DNA of 59,264 bases. Origin: Ectocarpus siliculosus (taxonomy: Eukaryota > Sar > Phaeophyceae > Ectocarpales > Ectocarpaceae). Numbering within the stretch: the stretch's first letter is position 1; every line of letters starts with the position of its first letter. This document shows, in pieces, positions 33,141 through 42,620 of this stretch. Location of the stretch: assembly GCA_000310025.1 (NCBI GenBank), contig FN648594.1, forward strand, positions 1 to 59,264. Reading direction: 5' to 3'. A program made the translations under genes and the position numbers. The notes beneath the pieces are model-generated. The model ran no database searches. It was given only the letters and a program-made list of their open reading frames with translations, and had not been told where the DNA came from.

Positions 33141-33522
33141 GTTGTCACCTACACATAAAAAACGTTCTGGTCTCTGCTCGTGCCTTCAAACATCCATACT
33201 GATCCACCCAGCCTTAATTCCTTCCATGGGCACAGGCTACTACCCCCAAATGGTACCATGTGTTAGTAAGAACAAACAAGAGACATCATGTTTTCGTCCC
33301 ATCAGATACAGCTACATGTAGTGCCCGCACTTCAATTGAGAACCTCTACTGTTGGTCGAGGCTCTTCTTGTGGGCTACAAATGGCCGCAATATAGGTTTA
33401 CTGTAGGGTTCTTAACCGGGCTTACGAATGGATAGTAAATTACAAGGGGCTCTTTGCTCACAATCAGTGTCCAAGTGCTCATGATATTAGTTCTTCCACG
33501 CATATTACACTGTATTTCTCAA

Positions 33523-34239
33523 GGGCGCACTGGGGATCGCAGTACCTCCTCTGAAAAATACAGGAAACGCCTGCATATCTCGGTTTTCCAAAGTCTAACT
33601 TCAGTACGAAACTTCCATAGCAAATTAACCGTCCGCTGATATCTCCTCGTGGACAATGTTAGCAGCTGAGATTGTAGCCCTTGCGATACACCACAGACAA
33701 GCGGTCCATGATTTTCCAAACGATCCTTCTATCATCGAGTTCGGTGAGCTACAAGCTAGTTTTTGAAACTGCTGTGCAGTCCGATTTTAAAACGCTTCAA
33801 GCACCTTTGCTTAAAGGCTAGACATGCATATACATGACCCCAGGCATTCAAATCGACAATGGCGACCAGCTGGATATGTGAGGGAAGAGCTGCGCTGAAG
33901 TTCGCGGCCCCATACACTCACAAAGGCGGTGATTCGTGTTCACCGTGTGCTTGAAGCGTTTTAAAATTGAACCGCACTGCAGCTTCAAAAATCTAGCTTG
34001 TAGCTTACCGAACTCGATGATAGAAGGATCGTTTGGAAACTCGCGGACCGCTAGTCTGCAGTGTATCGCAAGGGCTACAACCTCAGCTACTAATATTGTA
34101 CACGAGGGGGGGTCAGCGGACGGTTAATTTGCGATGGAAGTTTCGAACTGAAGTTAGACTTCGGAAAACCGAGATCTGCAGGCGTTTCCAGGCGTTTCCT
34201 GTTTTTTTAAGAGGAAGTACTGCGATCCCCAGTGCGGCC
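33523..34239. mobile_element. Foldback-type element with long terminal inverted repeats
   Basis: The left end starts GGGCGCACTGGGGATCGCAG and the right end is its near reverse complement, ending CTGCGATCCCCAGTGCGGCC. Inverted similarity extends about 280 bp inward on each side (33523-33800 against 33945-34239), leaving only about 145 bp between. Arm B lacks it at the equivalent place (about 52430). The flanks CTCAA and TTAACTG could be a decayed 3-5 bp target duplication. No transposase is encoded, so it is non-autonomous. Confidence 0.8.
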
Positions 34240-34475
34240 TTAACTGCCAATTATATAGGTGACAAGGGCGCTACAACGACTATACCAGGTATGACCCTTA
34301 GAAAACACAAACTCATACCACAAACCAAAATGAAAACTCTTCAGTAAATCATAAACAGATTCCCAACCACATTCAGTCAGACCTCACCGCCGTACGTGAC
34401 ATGAAGCGGAAACAACGTCAAAAGAGAAAATGGATCGATACACACAGAGCCAACAATTCCCGCTCGGCACCTGTA

Positions 34476-34819
34476 TGTTAAGGAGGACCCGATTCGCAGG
34501 GTATCCGTCGATTGACTTTTACCAGAATCGGTACACCTTCGCATATGGCGTCAGCTGGATACTGGTTCGAATCTCCTTGGGTGCACGTTTTTTCTCCTGA
34601 CTTGGACATTTTCCCACGGACACCATGTGTGTCAGTCCTGAGAACACCTCTTGGAATCGATCCTATAAAGAACCTTGTGACACTTCCATCGAATTTCCCG
34701 TCCTGGCCACAAGAGGTTCCCAGTTGAGGGTAAATTCTGTGGGTGGAGAGTGTTAAGGAGGACCCGATTCGCAGGGTATCCGTCGATTGACTTTTACCAG
34801 AATCGGTACACCTTCGCAT
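34476..34819. mobile_element. Arm-A-specific insertion with 69-bp direct repeats
   Basis: Identical 69-bp sequences, starting TGTTAAGGAGGACCC and ending CACCTTCGCAT, lie at 34476-34544 and 34751-34819 and enclose about 206 bp. Arm B has nothing between the flanking homologous blocks (about 52196-52210). The layout could be a tiny LTR-like or tandem structure. The interior contains GGTTCGAATCTCCTTGGG, which looks like a pol III B box, but a correctly spaced A box is missing. Confidence 0.6.
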
Positions 34820-35412
34820 GTAGCCAAAAATAACCAAGCAAAACTGAAACCCAGAAAAAATGGGACGAAATAAAAAACACACACATATTGTACCACACTG
34901 TACCCACATACACACATCTTCCGGATCCAGTGTTGGCACAAGGAACCCTTTACAGTGCTGCAGTTTATTCTTGAAACCATGAATCCCGCGTGAAATCACC
35001 GTCACCCATGGGTGATATGCACACATACTGTATTTGCAGAAATCCCGAGCAGGTGTTCATATTTTGTTCGGGAACAAGAGGCAGGGACCCGTCTGTATGT
35101 TCCGCAAGTTCTGAGCAGGCCGTAGTAATCGTCTGTGCATCGAGCGATGGTTGAACGCCGTGCATGGTTGGCATTGGCACGGACGGAAGCACAGGGAATG
35201 CATACAACCACGAAGGTAGCAGCACGCCCGGCCTGGAGCTGTACCGTTCTCTACAGTCTACATGGCCGTCCGGAATTAAAATTCAAGGAGAACCAAAACG
35301 AGGCTAGACTAGTAGACTACAATCTATTCTTTGCGTCCGCAAAACCGCGTTATTATTTTCAACTAGCCGAGCGGCATGAGTCCTCGGCGGGCCTATACAG
35401 TAGTAGACTAAC

Positions 35413-35613
35413 CTTCGGGGTCTAGCGTGACACGAGGTGCAGAGGGTTCGTGCGAGTTGCCGCTTGTGATGCCGTACGCAGCAGGCGTCTCTTCACCAGC
35501 CGGACCCGACGACGTCGAACGGTCAGGGTCAGGGCGGAAGGGTCGTCCCATCAGCCTATCCGGCTCGTCCTGACTGGGTGTTGAGACTTTGAAACCGTTG
35601 TTGTCGTGCATGC
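35413..35613 (-). CDS. Conserved 201-nt exon of unknown family (arm A)
   Basis: After a CAACACAG acceptor the exon codes MHDNNGFKVSTPSQDEPDRL, then MGRPFRPDPDRSTSSGPAGE and ETPAAYGITSGNSHEPSAP, ending one base into a codon at GTTAGT. The arm B copy (51398-51598) has the same length, splice sites and phases and differs at only a few residues, although flanking DNA between the arms is much more diverged. That contrast points to a real exon under selection. The sequence is Pro/Ser/Asp-rich and probably disordered; I recognise no domain. Confidence 0.55.
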
Positions 35614-36903
35614 CTGTGTTGGCAACTATTCTACTACTAGCTGGCCTGTAGTGTCGAGGCTGGAGGACCAAACGATGGGAACAAAGCAACGGCGACAGGG
35701 ATAGCGAGGCTGGGAAGTTATTGGAAGCAAGCGGCCGCTGGAAAATCTCGCAAATTCGTGACAAGCCTTGGGGAGCTACCACCTGGTACAACTTGTACAT
35801 GCATGTGATAATTTCCCAACAGAAACTTTGGGCGACAAATAGTTTGCACTCCTGTAAATACAAAAAGGACTTTTGGACTGCCTGTTCAGTGTTGACCTTT
35901 CCAACATATGCTTGACGTTGCACGCTTGTCGATGGGTCGTGTATTCAGTCTTGTACGCATACATACAACAGCAGTGAACCCTCCGCAAAAATGAGCAAAT
36001 ACTCTGTAAGAAAGCGCTACAGTAGTAAATCAGACTCTTGCAAGTTTGAGCATGGATGACGGTGGGGTGGGGGACTCGATAGACGCATACGCTCGCTCTA
36101 TAGTCTAATTAGAGTTTGCACATGGCTCGTTTACCTTTTTTTGGGTAAGTTAGCCTGTGTGGCCACGGGAATCGACCCCGTCAAGTGTTAGACTACAGCA
36201 GTACGGACAGAAGAAGGTACTGGGCAGAGACAACGGAACGGTTTTTAACTGTACGACATCAACATCAGAAACATGGCGCAGGCCGGTACGTGCTGTGTGT
36301 CTGCACACATGCATAGTAGCGATACCTCGGAAAAGTGCTTGTGTTTAGTACAACACCACGTGCAACAACTTGAATGACTATCGCCTCCATGAATCAAACT
36401 CTTTCCATCTATTGCTCTACAGCAAGCAGCCCTGTTATGTACCGAACTCTCTCGAGAGGAGTGGTAGGCCGAGAAGACAACAAGCGTAAAAACTTCTTCT
36501 TGTGATGAACCTACAATACTCCATACACACTACTCCATCATATATGATACATGAAGATGGGCGAGCACGAGCCGGGCACGGGCCGGGAATCACTCGTGGC
36601 ACACTTATATCGCACTTTCGCGGGGCGTAGGGTCGGATGCCAAGGGGATGACTTAGTGTGTTGGACAGGCCTAGCACAGCGTACACGTTCTCTGTGACTC
36701 TGGCACTGCTGGAGGTTGGCACAAAAAAAATAAATCCCCCGCCATTGCCCCCGCTTTATTAGCGGGCAATCGGGACCAAAACTCGTCCCGAAGACAAGCG
36801 CAAAAAGCGGCAGCGGAAGCGGCAGCGACAACAGCAGCACAGCGCAAGGGCGGGCTATCCAGTGTCCCGCTCTAGGTATACTGTACAACCGGAGTGATTT
36901 CAT

Positions 36904-36972
36904 AAGACGACGGCGGCGTAGTCTTGCCTCCATCTACCAAGACGAAGGCGGTGTAGTCTTGCCTCCATCTAC
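36904..36972. repeat. 35-bp tandem duplication
   Basis: GTAGTCTTGCCTCCATCTACC occurs twice, about 35 bp apart, with AAGACGA and GGCGG before each. It lies in the diverged inner part of arm A and is not duplicated in arm B. Confidence 0.75.
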
Positions 36973-37904
36973 CATCACATTTGCCTCTTTGCCGCAGCAG
37001 CCTGCTGATCTTGCTGATGAGAATATTCGCTTGCCGATCTGCCGATCTGCCGACCACGCAGCACGGAGCAAAGAACCGTAGCTTGTGACACGCGTATACG
37101 TCTATCGCTCTTAATTAACTTACAGTAGCGCGTTTCGCTGTTGCCGCTCCTCCACGCGATGCAATGGATGGGTTTCTCTAGATGACACAGCCTGAGAGCC
37201 AAGACCGCGGTGCAGATCGACGTCGCTTTAGTAAAAAAAATGTACCAATTTTCGCCCCCCCCCCACCCCTTTCTAGACGTTGAGGACGCACCTTGTTTCT
37301 TTGAATTGAGATAACCGTTTTGGAAGAAGCGGAGATCAGCAGCTGCTGTGAAGCCGCACGATGCCGGGGTGGGTGTCCTTGTCGGAGCTTGGATGTAAAC
37401 TTCGAAGATTGCTTGCTGTCTTGCGCAGGTCTGTTTGGCGTCGGGCGTAGCTGAAAGTTACGCAGACGGAGTTCTCTGGGCCGTGGCAGTGGCGAGAGCA
37501 GAGAGGCAAGGAGGGGAGGGTCACACTGAAAAAAATCAACCAGGAGTGACGGTGAAAAAAGGAGATGTATCCGGGATGTAGGTGTACCTCTTCGGGCTTG
37601 TGTACCCTCTTTTTGTTGCTAGTTTGTGTGTTCTTTGGATCTTCTGATGGCTCTAGCATTTTGTAACCATGGACCGTGTCTTTGCTAGATTTTGGTTAAG
37701 GAATAATAAAAGCACAAACAGAAAGACTACCCACATTCGAGATATACCCACAGCAGTCGAACGGGATGTGGTGGAGTCTTTTCAGTGAGTGGAGGGAAAC
37801 CGGCTGGGTACTGGACTTATTTCTAGTCTTTTTAAGTCTATACACTGATGATTTATACCAGTGATGCCATCTGGTGCTAAGCAACCGACAAGAGTCCAAT
37901 TTGA

Positions 37905-37906
<2 letters not shown>

Positions 37907-37935
<29 letters not shown>

Positions 37936-37936
37936 C
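37907..37936. repeat. (CAA)n microsatellite
   Basis: Nine to ten CAA units. The mirror position in arm B (about 49276-49301) has a TTG tract interrupted once, so the microsatellite predates the arm duplication. Confidence 0.9.
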
Positions 37937-38300
37937 ATTTCGCAATTTTGGCAAAAAATAAGGTTCCGGGTTGTTCCCGGTTCAGTGTGCCCGCGCTGAA
38001 ATACCTTCGGCAGAAAGGTAGAATCTAAAGATCCAGAATCGCGTTGTAATTGCTTGCCAGGATTCTTTGGTCAACCCGCCCGCCCGCCCACACACCGCCT
38101 ACCCTCCACACAAAGAATTATGGACAGGGAGGGGGAAGACGCCACCAACCGCCACGTTGGTGGGCTGATCGTTGTCGACTCTGGGGACTTGTTTATGTGC
38201 CAGAGGAACCGATGTGTTGGAGTCAGCGAGAGATTTTCGAAGAATGCGCAGCAGCGCGTTGTACGAGGCACAACATACATGCACATGCACATACATACAG

Positions 38301-39764
38301 TAAATAGACTACAGGGCATGGATGGGGAATGGCCACATATGGTCTCATCTAATAGTGGGATAGTTGGCCGACTTCCTCTGATGTCTTGTCTTCTGTTGCG
38401 TGGGCGAAAGAAGGATCATGTTGTCTACTCGTACAAACTTCAGATAGATACTCACACAGTGTCGTGCCGTGACGCGTATTTTACCAGCAGGGGGGTCTTG
38501 TACTACGGCAGTTGTACACCAGCATGCAAACAACAAGCTGCCGAATTGTTTTCGTTTCGCAGCACAGCAGCAGTTGGGCACGTCTGCATCAAGATCCCTG
38601 TTGGGACAATCCGGCGTAAATGTCCTGCGTGAGGTCCGTGTGGAGCTGCGATGTGTGTCTGTCAGTTAGCTGTAGCGAGTACACATATGGCAGGGGCGGC
38701 CGCGCACGCACTGCTTGTGGGAGTCAGTCAGTGCGGTCTCATGTCTCACGATGATACCGATTCCGCCGCAAACTACAGCAACACACCCACACCGAGAGCT
38801 GGACCGCCGCGACAAACGACATGGGAAGCTGGTGACATGTGAGCCGTGGTCTGAACTTTTCTATAAAAGCACAAAACACTCATCTTGTGCTTGCGTAGTT
38901 TGTGCAACCTTGTATGGCGCTCTCGCGATGGTCTCTCGTCCGTAGGAAAGAGAGCAGGTTGCTGCCACGATAAAATCAACGCCCTTCTTGCTGACGCAAT
39001 CTGCGGACCTTGCTTCGGACCGACGACATGTACCAACAGCAGCAGTACGGATCTATGAAGACCATTCATGTCTCCACTCGAACACACACTTCGAACACAC
39101 GCATGCACATGGGTAGGGAATGCAAAAACCATTGTGCATACGGTGCGCATACGGTACGCATATTCATTCCACGCACATGTGTGTGTGTCTGTCATCGTGC
39201 ACTACAGCAGCAGTAACCTCTCCCATTCCACCGCTGTACGTCCGCACGGTTGCTACACTCCAAAATACTCTGTAGTACGGCAAAAAGTAAGAGCATTTCT
39301 TCCTGGAAGTTTGGACACGGGTTCACCGCAGGCTTTCGTTCGTTCTCGAACTTGGGAGTCCATAAAAACAAATGGGTGGGTGCGTGGGTGCAACCTCGTC
39401 GGTGTCTGAAAGACGGGCACAGCCCAGTAGCTTGTCCGGAAATTTTGGCGAGTCCGCTCCCCTTCCTTGAAGCGTCGACAACGGTCCATCTGAGCGTACA
39501 CATCAGTTTCTTCAAAGAAAGTTCCGACCGCCGTTTGGGCGTACGTTGTTCCAGACGGTGTTATGCAACACGATGTTGCTCAGCAGACATCGCTAGTAGT
39601 GCGGTATAGCGACCATTTCCTACCGCACTTTGCCATCCAAGACGCCCTGGAGATTGCGTTTTCGAGGGACTGAGTTTAGCCATCATTGACAGGCCTGAAG
39701 TTTTAGTTCATGATATGCGACTGCCCCTGGACGAACGAAAGTGTCCAGCATCCTATTCAAGCTC
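38301..39764. other. Spacer between the arms, left part, no gene seen
   Basis: Arm similarity fades here. Frames are short and overlap on both strands. No domain, exon pair or repeat end was recognised. Confidence 0.3.
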
Positions 39765-39766
39765 TA

Positions 39767-40337
39767 CAGTACGGGCCCGGAGATAAGAAACGTCAAAATC
39801 AGGTCGAGGCTCAATCCCTTATTTTGGGTCGAAGGACCAGCCGAAATCGTCAATTTTCTTGAAAGGCATCTATTTCTTATTCCTTTGGACTGTCGCATCC
39901 TCCTGATTCCCTCATTTCTTATTTAATTTCTGGTTAAGAATACAACAACACACCAAAACACCCCAAACATTCATGCAGCAGTGGGTAAAGCAGCCCGCGG
40001 AGGCGCGCAGTAGTAGCTAGCGCCGAGGCGGGGGGGGGCGCGCGACAGTAGTCACTCTCGCTACGAAAGAAAAACGCTGTTCAGCTAGGTACGGGGGGGT
40101 GGGAGCATGGAAGGCTCAGAGTGGGACGTTTCTTACTGGATACGCTCCCCCAGCAACCCTTGTTTCTTTTGCATTGGGGGTATCGCACGATTGATCAGTT
40201 TTTGTTTCTTATTGGGACGTTTCATATGCTGTGGTCGAGATTGAGCTGTGTTTCTTAGTCCTTTTTTCTTCTTTTTCGTAGAAAGTTGAGCCTTATTTTC
40301 TTATCGGCATTTTTCTTATAATTGCGAGCCCGTACTG
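39767..40337. mobile_element. MITE with TA target duplication
   Basis: The element begins CAGTACGGGCCCG and ends with the inverted counterpart CGAGCCCGTACTG, flanked on both sides by TA (39765-39766 and 40338-40339). TA duplications and CAGT-type ends are typical of Tc1/mariner-derived MITEs. The interior carries AAGAAA-rich subterminal repeats in both orientations and no transposase. Sequence just inside the left end resembles about 45880-45960. Confidence 0.8.
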
Positions 40338-40588
40338 TACCCGAACATCAACTTGTTTTGGGCACGCGGCGATGGTTCCCCTGCCCTTGTTGGCAATTCC
40401 ATGGTGCACATGTTGACGCAATATAGTCGACACCTACATGTATCACATGTTTTCTGCCTCAGAAAGTTTCGTCGCGGATGGCCGCCAGCGTGTGCCTTTT
40501 GGCGGGTGTTTCGAGAATCAGGTGATATTCTGAGTACCGAGTCTGCGCCCCTTCTTTTACAATACCCTTTGGTGCGATTCCACGAGAA

Positions 40589-40607
40589 GATATATATATA
40601 TATATAT
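40589..40607. repeat. (TA)n microsatellite
   Basis: About nine TA units precede a Pro/Thr/Ser-rich plus-strand frame. Confidence 0.85.
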
Positions 40608-41080
40608 GTGAGCGCTGGTCTTCCCACCGCTGCCGTTCCGCCAACTACCACTTCCGATACACCAAGACCCAATGACAGGGTCCCCCGTCCCGTCTATAAT
40701 GACGTTGGCCCTCGGTTTGCAGCACCACCGACGGATAGTTCGTTTGTGCGCAATCTGCATGAACGGACTGCTACACAGCCAAGCTCGGTTTCTTCAGATT
40801 CCATCTCTTCTTCACCCCCTTCGGCCCTAACCGCATGCGGTTAGCCCTTTGGAGTTTCCGCCTGGTTTTCTTGTACATGCCGCGACCTCGAACACGTCTC
40901 ACGTCGCATCGCCGACCTTCGTTTTCGGACATCCGCAAACCGGCACACAAGGGCGAATGCACGTCGACCGTTGTCCTTCTCGTAAAAAAAACAGGCAAAC
41001 CACATCTGTCAATTCCAGGCGCCCTGGCGGGTGTGTTGCGGGTCTTCTCAACGACGAATCTATCAGGGGTTACGTCCCTG
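40608..41080 (+). pseudogene. Possible gag remnant of the Ty3/gypsy element
   Basis: A plus-strand frame gives GLPTAAVPPTTTSDTPRPND and PSSVSSDSISSSPPSALTA, a disordered linker-like stretch ending at a stop near 40844. Broken frames follow up to the integrase region. The position just upstream of the integrase remnant suggests gag, but reverse transcriptase and RNase H are missing between them. No zinc knuckle is clear. Confidence 0.25.
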
Positions 41081-42620
41081 GGGTAAAATGCAGGTTTACG
41101 ACGACAATGCATCACGTCATCTCGGTGCGGCTTGTACTCCGTCCATGTTGTTGGCAGTTTTGCTGGTGGGTGGGCATGAGCATGGTTTAGGCCGAAATGG
41201 TGGGTTCGTCGTTGCCTGCGATGCCAAGCTCTCACAACATCTCCACAAATGGCACGGTGGCCCATTTTAACCATACCGCTGCCTTCTGGACCTGGCACGT
41301 CCGTGGGGGTCGATTATTTCACCGCCCTGCCTACCATCCCCTTGGGGTAAGACTTGACATTCTGCCATTCACCGATCGCTATATTTTGTCGACATGCTGA
41401 CACATACGCCATCACGACCGCTGAAGTTGCTGCCAAAGGCACCGCAGATACTTTAGTGATCCGGTATTTCCCTTCGTGGGGCCTTGCGTCTTTTACTAGA
41501 CAATGGCAACCAGGTTTACTAGAAACTATCGCAAGCCGTTTACAAATGTATCGCAGTTCGCAACGTGGCCACCAGTTCGTACCATCCCCATGGAAATGGC
41601 GGTGTAGAGCGCGGCAACCACACTGGCACGAAAGCTTGCGATGGCTGTCAACGAAAGGCAAGATGACTGGGATATTCATCTACCTCATGCGGAGTTTGCG
41701 TAAAATAACTCTGTTAGCCCTGCCACTAGTTTTGCCCCCGATGAGGTGCTTTTCAACCATTGACCTACAGCAGGCTACCGATGACTGCCATCGAGCATCC
41801 TGAAGCTCGAGGTCATCAAAGTTCGGATCGCGACTATCTCGAATTTTTCTCTCTTGATGCTGGTCACCAACGTTTTCCATACGAGTTGGTGCGCAAGCAG
41901 CCCAACTTGTCCGTTTCGCGGATCGAGCGTCCAAATTCCGCTCTCTCGGATGCTTTACGCAAGCTTCCGACTTACACCATCGACACTTGGGCTTGGGAAA
42001 ATATTTCCGACTCTACCATTCGTCAAGGTGTTTGATCAGATACTGATGACATGCTTCTCAAAGCGAAGTGGACCGTTCCGTTCAAAGTGTTGGCTGTTGT
42101 TGCCCTTTTCGAATAACCCTGATTGCATTCCGCTCGCGGCCAACCTTTTCGAAAAACCCTGATGGTGTCCTCTCACGGCCAAGTTGCTATTGCACTTGAA
42201 TCTGCCGTCGGATCTGCCGGGTGAAGACTCGAAACGTCGTGTTTCGGTTGTGCGCTGCCAACCATGCCCCAACCCACATTGAGGTGAGACTTTTTGAGGT
42301 TCCTACCGACTGGTCTCACGCAGAATACTATTAACAACAATATGAGCAGTTCTTCTCCCACGTTACGGAAGGTAATGTCTCGTACTCGGTTGAACGTCTT
42401 CAGCTTGAACAAAAACCAGTCATCAGTCTTGTCGCGGTCTTAGTGGTGCCATCGCTTTTCTCTACTAGACCCATTGGAAAGGCTTTCTTCGCCCTTCTTG
42501 GGGGTGAGAGATAGATCTTCAGCACTCCAGATTCTCCGGTACCGGGCGATGATCAACACCGTCAGACGAATCGATGTCATCGCGCGATGCGTAATGATTG
42601 ATGTAGCTGCACGAGAATTG
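41081..42620 (+). pseudogene. Ty3/gypsy integrase and C-terminal region, decayed
   Basis: The order fits the 3' end of a gypsy pol. An H2C2-like region (DDNASRHLGAACTPSMLL) lies near 41100-41180. A first catalytic Asp in GVDYFTALP is at 41312. A second Asp in LLDNGNQ (41499-41501) and a Glu in YHPHGNGGVERGNH (41607-41609) lie in one frame, 35 residues apart (D-x35-E). Then come ARKLAMAVNERQDDWDIHLP, HAEFA, a TAA, and NNSVSPATSFAPDEVLF. Further pieces to about 42560 (WKVPF-like, LERLSSPFLG, ALQILRYRA) look like the domain after the integrase core. A TAG at 41520-41522, other stops and frameshifts make it inactive. No LTRs were found. Confidence 0.8.

Larger units (their letters stand above)
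26708..33475 (+). repeat. Inverted duplication, outer segment of arm A
   Basis: This 6.8-kb segment is the reverse complement of 52485-59264, with only scattered substitutions and a few 1-3 base indels. The match runs through exons, introns and repeats alike. Base 26708 pairs with the last base of the window, so the true outer end is not visible. It contains EsV-1-7 exons at 30625-30757, 30949-31060, 28956-29132 and the unit 26750-28588, plus a copy of the SINE-like repeat at 32975-33140. Confidence 0.95.
33476..38300 (+). repeat. Inverted duplication, inner diverged segment of arm A
   Basis: Reverse-complement similarity to arm B continues here in colinear blocks with many substitutions and indels. 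Pairs are 34240-34470 with 52205-52430; 34820-35230 with 51790-52195; 35413-35613 with 51398-51598; 36440-36790 with 50375-50690; 37000-37080 with 50170-50250; 37255-37365 with 49860-49975; 37580-37700 with 49330-49455; and 37885-38290 with 48920-49300. Weak similarity may run to about 38640. Arm A carries two insertions absent from arm B (33523-34239 and 34476-34819). Confidence 0.85.

Noticed and set aside
33523-34239. An open frame in the foldback element as a transposase
   Set aside because: Frames are under 105 codons, lie within the inverted repeats and match no transposase motif.
34545-34600. A tRNA-like SINE based on GGTTCGAATCTCC
   Set aside because: The only A-box-like sequence is a few bases away, too close for a pol III promoter.
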